Below, in pieces: positions 41,921 through 51,490 of a stretch of DNA of 64,000 bases. The stretch's first letter is position 1; every line of letters begins with the position of its first letter. The stretch comes from an uncultured Granulosicoccus sp. GTDB taxonomy: Bacteria; Pseudomonadota; Gammaproteobacteria; Granulosicoccales; Granulosicoccaceae. A program made the translations under genes and the position numbers. The notes beneath the pieces were generated by a model. The model was not told the DNA's origin, searched no databases, and saw nothing but the letters and a program-made list of their open reading frames with translations. The stretch is taken from contig CANLNQ010000016.1 in the NCBI GenBank assembly GCA_947492525.1, positions 1-64,000 on the forward strand, given 5' to 3'.

Positions 41921-42774
41921 GCCAGACCATTCGGAACGAGGCGTCTGAGGATGCCGTGTCCTTGACGGACACCACGGCGCAGGCTCATGCCGAACCACTG
42001 GATCTGATGGCGATCAATCGCATCGCCTTCCAGACCATCGTCAGAAAGGAGATACGTCGTTTCGCCCGTATCTGGGTGCAGACCATCGTGCCACCTTCGA
42101 TCAATGCCGTGCTGTACATGCTGATCTTTGGCAGTCTGATCGGTTCACGCATCAGTGACATGGATGGTTTTCGCTACATCGATTTCATTGTGCCGGGCAT
42201 CATCATGATGGCGGTCATCATCAACTCCTACTCCAACGTGGTGAGCTCCTTCTTCAGTTCGAAGATGCAGAACTACATCGAGGAATTGCTGGTGTCCCCG
42301 GTGAGTAATCTGACCATCGTCATCGGCTACGTCTGTGGCGGTATGGCAAGAGGCTTGCTGGTGGGTAGTCTGGTTGCGCTGGTGTCTCTGTTCTTTTCGG
42401 AGATCCGGCCGGTTCATCCACTTGTCACGATCAGTGTGGCAGTGTTGACCTCCATGATGTTCTCGCTCGGTGGCCTGATCAACGCGGTGTTCGCGAAGTC
42501 CTTCGATGATATTTCCATCGTGCCCAATTTCATTCTGACGCCCCTGACGTACCTGGGCGGTGTGTTCTATTCCATCAGCATGCTGCCGCCTGTCTGGCAG
42601 ACACTGTCGATGTTCAACCCGATGTTGTACATGATCAACGGTTTTCGCTACGGAATACTGGGTACCAGCGATATCCCCATCTGGACCAGTTTTCTCGTGA
42701 TACTCATCTTCATCGCTCTGCTGGGCACGATCGCAATGACCTTGCTCAATCGCGGTACCGGCATCAAGCACTAG
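41917..42774 (+). CDS. yadH: ABC-2 type transporter permease (YadH-like)
   Basis: 285 residues with six predicted membrane helices. The ABC-2 signature runs through FQTIVRKEIRRFARIWVQTIVPPSINAVLYMLIFG, RYIDFIVPGIIMMAVIINSY, and the motif LTYLGGVFYSISMLPPVWQ. N-terminal 30 residues are polar and cytoplasmic. Works as a dimer with the preceding ATPase. Followed by a strong GC stem (42792-42817). Confidence 0.92.
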   Translation: MSQTIRNEASEDAVSLTDTTAQAHAEPLDLMAINRIAFQTIVRKEIRRFARIWVQTIVPPSINAVLYMLIFGSLIGSRISDMDGFRYIDFIVPGIIMMAVIINSYSNVVSSFFSSKMQNYIEELLVSPVSNLTIVIGYVCGGMARGLLVGSLVALVSLFFSEIRPVHPLVTISVAVLTSMMFSLGGLINAVFAKSFDDISIVPNFILTPLTYLGGVFYSISMLPPVWQTLSMFNPMLYMINGFRYGILGTSDIPIWTSFLVILIFIALLGTIAMTLLNRGTGIKH

Positions 42775-42791
42775 CGTTACAGTCAGAACCC

Positions 42792-42817
42792 CGCCTGTCG
42801 CCTTGTTGACAGGCGGA
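42792..42817 (+). terminator. hairpin downstream of the ABC exporter operon
   Basis: Perfect 9-bp stem CCGCCTGTC (42792-42800) / GACAGGCGG (42809-42817) with an 8-base loop, 17 bases after the permease stop. Only a CCCTT stretch follows, so it lacks a proper U tract but fits the expected position. Confidence 0.55.
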
Positions 42818-42870
42818 GCCCTTCAGGCAGCATTTCTCGCCACTACTTCGTATCTACGGACGCACCCTTC

Positions 42871-43692
42871 ATGGCCAAGGCTGAAAAAAAACGAAAACCG
42901 ACAATGGCGGAGCAGGCAGATCGTCACCTGCTGTACCAGGCGTCCGTACAGAATCCCGACTTCGAACTGGACTTCATCGAAGCCACCTTCAAGGAGATGC
43001 GGGGACGCAAACCCAGATCGATGCGCGAGGATTTTGCCGGCACGGCCATCTCTTCCTGCCAGTGGGTCAAGCGCCGACGTGACAACACCGCGGTGGCTGT
43101 CGACATCGATCCAGAGGTTCTGGCGTGGAGTCGAAAGCACAACATCTCGAGCCTGAGCGTCGAACAACAGCAGCGGATCGAGTTGATCGAGGATGATGTG
43201 CTGCGGGTGACGACCGACAGGGTGGATGTTCTTCAGGCCTACAACTTCAGCTACTGGTTCTTTCAGGAAAGAGCAACGATGCTGTCCTACTTCAAACGTA
43301 CCCGAGAAGCACTCAAGGACGATGGCTTGCTGTTCCTGGACGTCTTCGGAGGCTCCGAGTGCTATCAGACGCAGAAGGAAAAGCGCAAGGTCGATGGATT
43401 CAAGTACATCTGGGAGCAGTCCGAGTTCAATGCCATCACCAATGAGCTCAAGTGCCATATCCATTTTCATTTCCCGGATAAATCCAGGATTCGAAACGCC
43501 TTCAGCTACACCTGGCGTGTCTGGGGAGCGCGAGAGCTGCGCGAGATTCTCGAGGAGGCGGGCTATAGTGAAACGGTGGTGTATCGGCAGGCATTCGATC
43601 CCGAGACCGATGAGGCACTGGACGAGTATCTGGCGACCGATGAGGCCGAGGATTACGCCTGCTGGCTGGGCTACATCGTGGCCAGGCCCTGA
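42871..43692 (+). CDS. class I SAM-dependent methyltransferase
   Basis: 273 residues. Basic N-terminus (MAKAEKKRKP), then the SAM-binding fold: motif I EDFAGTAISSCQWVKRR, acidic loop AVAVDIDPEVLAW, motif around LIEDDVLRV, and LKDDGLLFLDVFGGSE. The motif I glycines are partly substituted (FAGTAIS in place of the usual ExGxGxG). The C-terminal 100 residues include YTWRVWGARELREILEEAGY, as in small-molecule methyltransferases. Substrate unknown. It stands alone downstream of the exporter terminator. Confidence 0.85.
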   Translation: MAKAEKKRKPTMAEQADRHLLYQASVQNPDFELDFIEATFKEMRGRKPRSMREDFAGTAISSCQWVKRRRDNTAVAVDIDPEVLAWSRKHNISSLSVEQQQRIELIEDDVLRVTTDRVDVLQAYNFSYWFFQERATMLSYFKRTREALKDDGLLFLDVFGGSECYQTQKEKRKVDGFKYIWEQSEFNAITNELKCHIHFHFPDKSRIRNAFSYTWRVWGARELREILEEAGYSETVVYRQAFDPETDEALDEYLATDEAEDYACWLGYIVARP

Positions 43693-43782
43693 GTGCCTCT
43701 GATCAAGAGCTGACAAGCTGTCTGCGGCGGTACTGAGAATCCATTGCCGCCGCCGCAGAAGATGGATCAGCCGGGTAGGGCG

Positions 43783-45105
43783 TCAGGGAAACCACAAGCG
43801 TACTCTCGCCCCCCCTTCCGGGGCGTGCGCCGGTTCGAGTCGACCACCGTAGGCCGCCATCAGCTGTTGGGCCGCTGCCAGCCCCATGCCGCTTCCTGCG
43901 GTCTGGCTGTCGGCCCTGACGCCTCGCTGCATGAGCTGTTCAAGCCTGACATCGGGAAAGCCCGGGCCGTCATCATCGATGATGAGACAGCGTTGCTCGA
44001 TCCGGTCGCTGACCGTGATTCGTCGAGCCCCGTATTTGCAGGCATTCTCCAGTACATTACCCAGCACCTCGAACAGGTCGGCCTCGTCCATGCGAACCAT
44101 GAACTCCGGATCCAGTGACAGCTGGAATGTCACGCCGGCATGCTCATGGAGTTTTTCCAGTGAGGCTGCCATTCTCTCTACCGGCAGCCTGAGATTGATC
44201 GCGGGTGCCAGATAGCGAGGGCTGCGCAGATTGGCGCGCTGTACATGTCGCTCGATGGAGCTTTTCATCAAGCGAGTCTGCTCGAGCATTATGCTGCGAT
44301 CGGCCTGGTCCTGCTCTGCCAGATTCTGCAAGACCGACAGCGGTGTCTTCAGGCTATGGGCCAGATCGTCGAGCAGATGACGATGTTGGGCGTGACGCTC
44401 TCGTTCTGATCGTAACAGCGCGTTGAGCCCCGAGGTCAGTGCACTGAGCTCCTGCGGCACATCTTCACTCAGCTTGTCGCGTTCACCGCGCTCGATACCG
44501 GCAACCTCATCGCCGATGACATGCAGAGGTTCGAGAGATTTGCGCAGCACCAGAAACTGAAGTGCCAGTAATCCCACGGCGGATGCCAACAGGGTGGCCC
44601 AGAGCGTCTGGTCGAAGCGCTTGAGTTGTCGATCAAGGCTGTCGGCATCGTCCACGACTTGAACGGTGAAGGGAATTTCTCGACCATCATCGAATTCCCA
44701 GGCAGTGGATAATTGCAGGCGATGCAAGGTGGATTTTTCCGGATGCTCCAGTGTGTCGAACAACCAGTCACCGATGGGCCGTCGGCTGGACTCGGGTAAC
44801 CAACTGGCAGTGGATGCACTTTGCCAGAGTCGTTGCCCTGAATGGTCGACCAGCTCAGCGTAGAGGCCGCTGGTTGCCTGATTGAGTCGAGGGTCCGGCA
44901 GGGCTTGCGTATTGACCCGCAGCCGGGAATGTTCATCGATGTCAGTCGCTCCCAGGATGCCGTACACAAGACCCTGAAGACGATCGAAACGGGCAGTCTG
45001 CGCGCGTTGATGTACCGACCAGGACACCGAGATCGCTATCAATACGACAAAGACAGTCAACACGAGGCTTGTGCCTGCGACCAGCCTCGAGGTAATGGAT
45101 TTCAC
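43783..45105 (-). CDS. sensor histidine kinase (PhoQ-like)
   Basis: 440 residues. Two membrane helices (about 8-30 and 168-187) enclose a 135-residue periplasmic sensor (about 31-165) with acidic stretches. A HAMP-like segment follows, then the DHp domain with His250 in DDLAHSLKTPL, and the ATPase domain with ENACKYGARRI (N box), DDGPGF (G1) and GSGMGLAAAQ (G2). The layout and position next to a PhoP-like regulator recall PhoQ, which senses divalent cations, antimicrobial peptides and low pH, but the signal here is unknown. Regulator and kinase genes are 21 bp apart. Confidence 0.92.
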   Translation of the reverse strand: MKSITSRLVAGTSLVLTVFVVLIAISVSWSVHQRAQTARFDRLQGLVYGILGATDIDEHSRLRVNTQALPDPRLNQATSGLYAELVDHSGQRLWQSASTASWLPESSRRPIGDWLFDTLEHPEKSTLHRLQLSTAWEFDDGREIPFTVQVVDDADSLDRQLKRFDQTLWATLLASAVGLLALQFLVLRKSLEPLHVIGDEVAGIERGERDKLSEDVPQELSALTSGLNALLRSERERHAQHRHLLDDLAHSLKTPLSVLQNLAEQDQADRSIMLEQTRLMKSSIERHVQRANLRSPRYLAPAINLRLPVERMAASLEKLHEHAGVTFQLSLDPEFMVRMDEADLFEVLGNVLENACKYGARRITVSDRIEQRCLIIDDDGPGFPDVRLEQLMQRGVRADSQTAGSGMGLAAAQQLMAAYGGRLEPAHAPEGGARVRLWFP

Positions 45106-45126
45106 GGTGTGGATTGCCCGAATGAT

Positions 45127-45840
45127 TCAGCGCTCAGCGGCATCGACCTGGCTGCTGCCATTCTGGATGCGTGGCAATGCAAGACGATAGCCACGGCCGC
45201 GCAAGGTTTCGATCGGATTCAGGCTCTTGTCGGAATCGAGCTTCTGGCGCAGGCGGCGAATGAACACTTCAAGCACATTGGGGTCGCGGTCCGTGTCTTC
45301 ATCGTAGAGGTGATCCAGCAGTGTCGCCTTGCTGATGACGCTACCTGCCTGGGTGGCCAGGTAGGCAAGTACCCTGTATTCGAAGGCGGTCAGATCGATC
45401 ACCTGGTCATCGACACGTACCTGCTGCGCGCGAGTATCGATGCTCATTCGCTCGAACTGCATGACTGAGTCGGACCAGCCCCCGGTTCTTCGCAGCAGGG
45501 CCCGGGTACGTGCCATGAGCTCTTCAAGATGAAAGGGCTTGGTCAGATAATCATCAGCGCCGGCTTCCAGGCCATCGACCTTGTCCTGCCAGCGATCACG
45601 GGCCGTGAGAACCAGAACGGGGAAATGCCTGTCCTGCTTGCGCAGTGACTGGATCAATGACAGTCCATCTCGTCCCGGCAGACCCAGATCGACAATGGCA
45701 ATGTCGATGGGCATGTGCATGGCCAGATAGAGGCCTTCCTCACCATCGCCCGTTTCGTCAATGGCGAAGCCATGATCACGAAAGAGTGCAACCAGCTGCT
45801 GCCTCAGTACCGCTTCGTCCTCGACGATCAGAGCACGCAT
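45127..45840 (-). CDS. OmpR/PhoB-family response regulator (PhoP-like)
   Basis: 237 residues from the ATG at 45840 (MRALIVEDEAVLR); this follows the PepSY stop by one base (TGACATG), so translation is likely coupled. A further GTG 10 codons upstream is open but lies inside the PepSY gene. Receiver domain with phospho-acceptor Asp51 and Lys101, then the winged-helix DNA-binding domain (about 125-225) with TAFEYRVLAYLA and IRRLRQKLD. Closest to PhoP/QseB-type regulators. With the kinase it forms a complete two-component system. Confidence 0.93.
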   Translation of the reverse strand: MRALIVEDEAVLRQQLVALFRDHGFAIDETGDGEEGLYLAMHMPIDIAIVDLGLPGRDGLSLIQSLRKQDRHFPVLVLTARDRWQDKVDGLEAGADDYLTKPFHLEELMARTRALLRRTGGWSDSVMQFERMSIDTRAQQVRVDDQVIDLTAFEYRVLAYLATQAGSVISKATLLDHLYDEDTDRDPNVLEVFIRRLRQKLDSDKSLNPIETLRGRGYRLALPRIQNGSSQVDAAER

Positions 45841-45841
45841 G

Positions 45842-46141
45842 TCAACGGGACTGTGGAATACGGTGGACACGAACCCGACCGTTGCTGAGGATCTTGACCG
45901 CGAAGTAGCTTTGGCCGTTTTCCGCTCGAATCACCTGAACGCCCAGTACCTTGCCTTGACCACCGTTCTGGCGCATCGCCATATCGATCGCCTGTTGTCG
46001 GTTACTGGCATCCGCTGCCTGAACGGTCGACCCTGCCGTGGCTGTCAACAGACAGAGACTCAGCAACAGGGCGGAACATCTTCCGGGCCCCGAGCTGCGC
46101 CGGCGATGCTTGCGGACTTTGTCTGTATTCAACAATCTCAT
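45842..46141 (-). CDS. small periplasmic PepSY-domain protein
   Basis: 99 residues with a basic, twin-arginine-like lead, a hydrophobic stretch and a cleavage site near VQAADAS (about residue 43). The remaining 56 residues match a single PepSY repeat: QAIDMAMRQNGGQGKVLGVQVIRAENGQSYFAVKILSNGRVRVHRI. PepSY proteins bind and modulate proteases or sensor proteins in the envelope. The one-base gap to the response regulator suggests a role in sensing or feedback for the adjacent PhoPQ-like pair; that is inference from position. Confidence 0.88.
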   Translation of the reverse strand: MRLLNTDKVRKHRRRSSGPGRCSALLLSLCLLTATAGSTVQAADASNRQQAIDMAMRQNGGQGKVLGVQVIRAENGQSYFAVKILSNGRVRVHRIPQSR

Positions 46142-46173
46142 GCGTCAGGGCCCTGGTCAGGCAAGGTGGTGTG

Positions 46174-46881
46174 TTATCGACGTGCCGGTGCTACCGTGAC
46201 CTCAAGCTCGATACGTCTGCCCGGGTCGCGTTGCATCCGGGTGACGTATTCTCGCCCCTTGTAGCGGTAGGTGACGTTGTAGTGCTGCACATGCCGTTCG
46301 GCGTGCGATTCGACAACCCGATTGCAGCGTTCCACGGAGCGCGTTTCATAGATGGGTCGTCGTTCCACGTTTCGTGGTGTTTCGTAGCGGCGGTGCCGTG
46401 ATACCTGGTTGCCGGCTTCATTGGCTATGGTGCCACCGATGATGGCGCCTGCGACGGTAGCGCCGGCACGCGACTGGCTACTGTGACCGCGCCCCAGCTG
46501 GTTGCCGATGACGCCGCCGATCAATCCGCCAACGATGGCACTGCCCGTGCTGGAGTGGCGTTGCTGTTCATGTGTCTGGTACCGCCCGCCTCGAGAGATA
46601 TTCTCGTAGCCGACGATGACCTGCTGTTCCTCGGTCCAGCATTGCTGGCGCGGCTCTCGGGTCCTGACCTCCTTGTAGACCGGCTGCACATCGATCACCT
46701 GGCCATATTCGGTAAAACGGTGGGTAGAGACTCGACGATCGGCCGCGACGCCGGGGGTGGCGGCTGTGCCCATCAACACACCTGCCAGTACGGCGCTGGC
46801 AAGGAATCGCTTGCGCAGCCCGCGTCCGGGGCGTGTGCTGTCTCGGGGTTCATCTGATGGTGTCGACAGTAGCTTGCTCAT
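46174..46881 (-). CDS. glycine-zipper 2TM-domain protein
   Basis: 235 residues. Signal-peptide-like hydrophobic segment (FLASAVLAGVLMGTAATPGVAA, 26-47). The glycine-zipper core lies around 113-153: GSAIVGGLIGGVIGNQLG and AGATVAGAIIGGTIANEAGN, the pattern of Rick_17kDa-type proteins that sit in or beside the outer membrane. The C-terminus is Arg/Tyr-rich (HYNVTYRYKGREYVTRM). Strong AGGAG precedes the ATG. Function unknown; the family includes structural envelope proteins. It lies immediately upstream of the PepSY gene on the same strand, with a 32-bp gap. Confidence 0.88.
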   Translation of the reverse strand: MSKLLSTPSDEPRDSTRPGRGLRKRFLASAVLAGVLMGTAATPGVAADRRVSTHRFTEYGQVIDVQPVYKEVRTREPRQQCWTEEQQVIVGYENISRGGRYQTHEQQRHSSTGSAIVGGLIGGVIGNQLGRGHSSQSRAGATVAGAIIGGTIANEAGNQVSRHRRYETPRNVERRPIYETRSVERCNRVVESHAERHVQHYNVTYRYKGREYVTRMQRDPGRRIELEVTVAPARR

Positions 46882-47038
46882 GTTCTGCTCCTGATTCAGG
46901 TAGTGACGTTACGTGACGGCATTGCCACGTCTGAGGGCTACTCTAAGCATCCGGCCCTGAACCTTCACTGAATAGCGGTCAGGACCGTGCACAGGCATGA
47001 TCGGCGTGGCGGAAATGCGTCCACCGTCACAGCGAAGG

Positions 47039-47809
47039 TCAGCCGGCAACCGTGTGAATGGGGCCATGTTCGCGGTTGAGCACCTGATCGACAGGATTTT
47101 CCTCCGTGGTCGGTTCCGGATCGGGCTGTGCATCCTGATCGGTCGAGTCGGATTCTTCGGGTTCTTCGATCGGCAGAATGCGCGTCAGGATGCCAAAGCG
47201 AGGATTGTCGATGTAGTGGAGCTCACGGCTGCGCATCTTGCGGCTTTGCGAAAGCCGAAAACTCTCACCGGATTGCTCGTCGGTGAAGACCAGTCGGGTT
47301 TCCATGTGAAGAAAGCGTCCGAGGTGCACCAGAATGCTGCCGTTGACGGTGCTGGTGTTTATCTTGCGCTGACGCTCGGGCGTGGTGCTGGCTGAGGCGG
47401 GGATGAAGTCTTCAAAGCTGCTGATGTCTTCGGGCAGGTAGAGCGCTGAGGTATTGCCCAGGCTGATGCGCACGGCAACCGCATCATTGCGTTCCAGGCC
47501 GGGCTGGCGCCAGGCCAGGTGGCGTATCAGACGGTACCGACTGGATGCGGCAATGGCCTGCGCATCCTTGTCCAGGCTCAGGTTCTGTTCCAGAGGGCGA
47601 AAGCCTGCTGCGACAGCTTCCTCGGTGCCCAGACGAATGCTGCGTCCGACCTTCGGATAGTAGAGGCCACCGGCCGTCAGGTCACGTCCGGCCACGGTTT
47701 CGAAGAGCACGACTTCAACCTGATAGTCGCGTGCCTGAGCCGCGCCACCGAGCAGTACGGTGCCAAGTATCAGTAGCGTGTAGATCTGTCGCAGAGTCTG
47801 TCTGTTCAT
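47039..47809 (-). CDS. csiV: CsiV family peptidoglycan-interacting protein
   Basis: 256 residues with a signal peptide ending at QARD (about residue 27). The body matches CsiV/DUF2803: YQVEVVLFETVAGRD, LIRHLAWRQPGLERNDAVAVRISLG, VNGSILVHLGRFLHMETRLVF and the block RLSQSRKMRSRELHYIDNPRFGILTRILPIE. In Vibrio, CsiV partners LpoA/PBP1A cell-wall synthesis. The C-terminal 40 residues are acidic and low-complexity. Position directly downstream of mfd (49 bp gap) is the arrangement seen in other gammaproteobacteria. GGAAAC lies before the ATG. Confidence 0.9.
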   Translation of the reverse strand: MNRQTLRQIYTLLILGTVLLGGAAQARDYQVEVVLFETVAGRDLTAGGLYYPKVGRSIRLGTEEAVAAGFRPLEQNLSLDKDAQAIAASSRYRLIRHLAWRQPGLERNDAVAVRISLGNTSALYLPEDISSFEDFIPASASTTPERQRKINTSTVNGSILVHLGRFLHMETRLVFTDEQSGESFRLSQSRKMRSRELHYIDNPRFGILTRILPIEEPEESDSTDQDAQPDPEPTTEENPVDQVLNREHGPIHTVAG

Positions 47810-47858
47810 GTTCTGTTTCCAAAGAGCCAGCTATGGCCGGTTATGCGGTTGGTGCCTG

Positions 47859-50800
47859 TCAAGCCGCCTCGGGCAGCATCAGAGTATCGAGTGTCTTGTC
47901 GATGAATGCCTGTGCCTGCTCCGAATCGTCGAAGGGCTGAATGATGCGAAGTACCTGTTTGCCATCGAAGCGATAGATCTTGCTGTCTCGCTGAATCATC
48001 TGGATCAGCGCCATCGGATCGATGTTCGGTTCTGCTGCAAATACGATGCGGCCTCCCGCCGTATTCAGTTCCAGCCGTTCTATGCCCATCGCTTCACAGC
48101 GTTGGCGCAGGCGCATGACATCGAACAGTCTTTCTGTCTGCACCGGCAACAGGCCGAAACGGTCGATCAGTTCGATCTTCAATTCACGCAGCGCATCCGT
48201 ATCCGCCGCATTGGCCACACGCTTGTAGATGATCAATCGCTGATGGACATCGGGTACATAGTCCTCCGGCAGCAGGGCAGGCACGCCCAGGTCCACTTCC
48301 GTGCCGTGGGCAAGGGGCTTGTCGTAATCGGGTATCTTGCCATTCTTCAGCGCCTTGACTGCCCGGGTCAGCAATTCGCTGTAGAGCGTGAAACCGATTT
48401 CCTGAATCTGTCCGCTCTGGCCTTCACCCAACAATTCTCCCGCACCACGAATTTCCAGATCATGGGTGGCGAGTGTGAAGCCCACGCCCAGATCCTCGAG
48501 TGATTCGATGGCTTCCAGACGCTTTTCGGCATCGGCAGTCATGGACCCCTTGGGAGGTGTCAGCAGGTAGGCATAGGCGCGATGGTGCGACCGTCCGACA
48601 CGACCGCGCAGCTGGTGCAACTGCGCCAGCCCCAGCTTGTCTGCCCGATTGATGATGATCGTGTTGGCGCTGGGAATATCGATGCCGCTCTCGATGATCG
48701 TGGTCGCCACCAGGATATTGAAGCGCTGGTGGTAGAAGTCGCTCATCACCTGTTCCAGATCGCTTTCGCGCATCTGGCCATGGGCAAAATTCACGCGAGC
48801 TCCGGGAACGATCCGTTCAAGATCCTCGACGATGCGCTCGATGGTCTGCACCTCGTTGTGCAGAAAGTAGACCTGTCCGCCACGTGACAGTTCGCGTTCA
48901 CAGGCTTCACGTATCTGTACATCAGACCATTCGCCCACGAAGGTCTTGATGGCGTGACGGTGCTGAGGCGGGGTGGCGATGATCGACAGATCCCTCATGC
49001 CCGCCAGACCCATGTTGAGCGTTCTGGGAATGGGGGTGGCGGTGAGCGTCACGATATCCACTTCGGCCCGCAGCGCCTTCATGTGCTCCTTGTGGCGCAC
49101 CCCGAAGCGATGTTCTTCGTCGATGATGACAAGACCCAGATTCTTGTACTTGATCTCCTTGCTGAGCAACTTGTGGGTGCCGATGATGATATCGATGCCA
49201 CCGCTTTCCAGCCGCTTCAGTATGTCCTTCTGCTCCTTGGCGGTTTCGAATCGCGACAAGGCTTCGATCTGTACCGGCCAGTCGGCAAAACGGTCGAGAA
49301 AGTTCTGGTGGTGTTGCTTGGCCAGCAGGGTGGTGGGTACCAGTACCACGACCTGCTTGCCGCCATCGACAGCAACGAAAGCGGCCCGCATGGCCACTTC
49401 TGTCTTGCCGAAGCCGACATCACCGCAGACCACGCGGTCTGTGGGCTGCGGCGCTCGCAGATCGGCCACGACAGCATCGATGGCCGACAACTGATCCGGG
49501 GTTTCCTCGAACGGAAAGGCGTCGCTGAAGCGCTGATAATTACTCGATTCTGCGGGAAAGGCATAGCCGGTGCGGGCCGCGCGACGGGCATGGATTTCCA
49601 GCAGTTCTGCCGCCACGTCGTACGCTTTTTCGGCCGCCTTGCGACGTACCTTCTGCCAGGTATCGGTACCCAGCTTGTGCAGCGGTGCGCTCTCCTCACT
49701 CGCGCCCGCGTAGCGGCTGATCAGATGCAGAGAGGAGACCGGCACATAGAGCTTGTCATCACCGGCGTACTGGATGGTCAGGTATTCATTGGCCATGTCG
49801 CCGACGGAAAGCGAGGTCAGCCCCTGGTATCGACCGACGCCGTGATCGATGTGAACGACAGGCGCGCCGATGTTCAGGTCTGTCAGATTGGAGATGATGG
49901 CTTCGGAATCACGCGTCGGCCGGCGTCGCTCACGTCGCTTGATGCGGCCCGAGCCCATCTGCGACTCGGTGATCATGGCAATGCGCGCCTCAGGCAGCTG
50001 CAGGCCCCGGTCCAGTGCGGCAGTGGTCAGGCACAGGGTTCGGTCACTGTCGAGAAAGGCCTGCCAGCTGTCGACCGTTTCGGGTTTGAGCCGGTTTCCA
50101 ACCAGCTGGTCGAGCAGCGCTTCCCGGCGACCGGTCGATTCGGCAACGAACAGCACACGGCCGGGAAACTTGCCGAGAAAATCCTGCAAGGCGCCCATGG
50201 GCCTGTCGCCTCGGGGTTCCAGAGGGTAAAGGCCGGGCGCGACGGTCGGCAGGTTCACGAAGCCCTTGTCGCTGCTTTCTATTTCGGCGTGACGAGTATG
50301 GATCGTGTCGCGATCGGCCAGTTGTCGAGCAACTTCCTCGGCACTCAGATAGATCTCTGCGGGCGAGAGAATGGGGCGTTCGACGTCATGTCGCCGCTGC
50401 TCGTAGCGATCATGGGTATTGGCCTCGAAGTGTGAAAACGCGTTGTCCGTACCATCGAGAAGCACGAAACCAGCATCCCCGGGCAGGTAATCAAACAGCT
50501 GGCTGGTCTCTTCGAAGAACAGAGGCATGTAGTATTCGATACCGGCCGGCGCACGACCTTCGCTGACTTCGCGATAGATCGGGGTGTTCTTGCTTTCGGC
50601 TGCGAAACTGTTGCGGTACTGCTTGCGAAACAGGGCGATGCCCTCTTCATTGAGCGGGAACTCGTGTGCGGGCAGCAATTCGATCTCGTCAGCCTTTTCC
50701 AGGCCGCGCTGGGTATCGACATCGAAAGTACGGATCGTCTCGATGTCGTCATCGAAGAACTCGACACGAAAAGGGTTCGCACTGCTCATGGGAAACAGAT

Positions 50801-51320
50801 CCAGAATGGATCCGCGCACCGCGAATTCGCCGTGTTCTTCCACCTGGGACACCAGACGGTAACCGGCATCCACCAGGCGTGAGCGGAAGTCGTCCAGTGC
50901 CAGCGTATCGCCGTTGCGAATGATCAGGGCATGCTGGTCGAGAAAGCTTCGCGGAGGCAGGCGCTGCATCAGTGCTGCGGCCGTCAGCAGCAGGATGCCG
51001 CGTCTTGCCTCTGCCAGTGAGTACAAGGTACGAATGCGTTGCGAGATGATGTCCTGATGCGGTGAGACCCGGTCATAGGTCAGGGTTTCCCAGTCGCCCA
51101 GCACGTGCACCGGAAGGTGATTGCCGGCGAAGAAGCGCAGCTCCACTTCAAGGTGCAGCAGCTCGGTGGTGCTAGGCGCGACCACCACCAGCAGACTCTC
51201 CGACTGGCGGGCTTGCTCGGCAATGGCGAGAGATTCGGAGGCACCGTACAGCTTGCCCCATTCGGGTCTGGAGGCGGCGTCTGCGGGTAACAGGAGGGCC
51301 GGTTCGTCAGTAGTGCTCAT
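47859..51320 (-). CDS. mfd: transcription-repair coupling factor Mfd
   Basis: 1153 residues, equal to E. coli Mfd (1148). Removes stalled RNA polymerase at DNA lesions and recruits UvrA. N-terminal UvrB-homology region (SRPEWGKLYGASESLAIAEQARQ, RIRTLYSLAEARRGILLLTAAALMQRLPPR), the RNA-polymerase-interaction domain around HIDHGVGRYQGLTSL, the SF2 ATPase with GDVGFGKTEVAMRAAF, DEEHRFGVRHKE, TATPIPRTLNMGL and the TRG motif region, then the C-terminal TRCF domain. Divergent from lolC across 170 bp. Confidence 0.97.
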   Translation of the reverse strand: MSTTDEPALLLPADAASRPEWGKLYGASESLAIAEQARQSESLLVVVAPSTTELLHLEVELRFFAGNHLPVHVLGDWETLTYDRVSPHQDIISQRIRTLYSLAEARRGILLLTAAALMQRLPPRSFLDQHALIIRNGDTLALDDFRSRLVDAGYRLVSQVEEHGEFAVRGSILDLFPMSSANPFRVEFFDDDIETIRTFDVDTQRGLEKADEIELLPAHEFPLNEEGIALFRKQYRNSFAAESKNTPIYREVSEGRAPAGIEYYMPLFFEETSQLFDYLPGDAGFVLLDGTDNAFSHFEANTHDRYEQRRHDVERPILSPAEIYLSAEEVARQLADRDTIHTRHAEIESSDKGFVNLPTVAPGLYPLEPRGDRPMGALQDFLGKFPGRVLFVAESTGRREALLDQLVGNRLKPETVDSWQAFLDSDRTLCLTTAALDRGLQLPEARIAMITESQMGSGRIKRRERRRPTRDSEAIISNLTDLNIGAPVVHIDHGVGRYQGLTSLSVGDMANEYLTIQYAGDDKLYVPVSSLHLISRYAGASEESAPLHKLGTDTWQKVRRKAAEKAYDVAAELLEIHARRAARTGYAFPAESSNYQRFSDAFPFEETPDQLSAIDAVVADLRAPQPTDRVVCGDVGFGKTEVAMRAAFVAVDGGKQVVVLVPTTLLAKQHHQNFLDRFADWPVQIEALSRFETAKEQKDILKRLESGGIDIIIGTHKLLSKEIKYKNLGLVIIDEEHRFGVRHKEHMKALRAEVDIVTLTATPIPRTLNMGLAGMRDLSIIATPPQHRHAIKTFVGEWSDVQIREACERELSRGGQVYFLHNEVQTIERIVEDLERIVPGARVNFAHGQMRESDLEQVMSDFYHQRFNILVATTIIESGIDIPSANTIIINRADKLGLAQLHQLRGRVGRSHHRAYAYLLTPPKGSMTADAEKRLEAIESLEDLGVGFTLATHDLEIRGAGELLGEGQSGQIQEIGFTLYSELLTRAVKALKNGKIPDYDKPLAHGTEVDLGVPALLPEDYVPDVHQRLIIYKRVANAADTDALRELKIELIDRFGLLPVQTERLFDVMRLRQRCEAMGIERLELNTAGGRIVFAAEPNIDPMALIQMIQRDSKIYRFDGKQVLRIIQPFDDSEQAQAFIDKTLDTLMLPEAA

Positions 51321-51490
51321 GAACCTCTTGGACTGTGTCGCTCTGGCGGGATCGTTGCAGACATGATTGTCCCATATTTACCTCCATCGAGACTCGCGAG
51401 CGCCGGTTTGAACAATCGTTACGCCCGCATGAGCAATCAATTCACTACACTACGCGCGAACCTTGTCATCAGCGGCCGCTCTACAGGTAC

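Noticed and set aside
48954-50435. 493-codon plus-strand frame opposite mfd
   Set aside because: Shadow of mfd with no recognisable domains.
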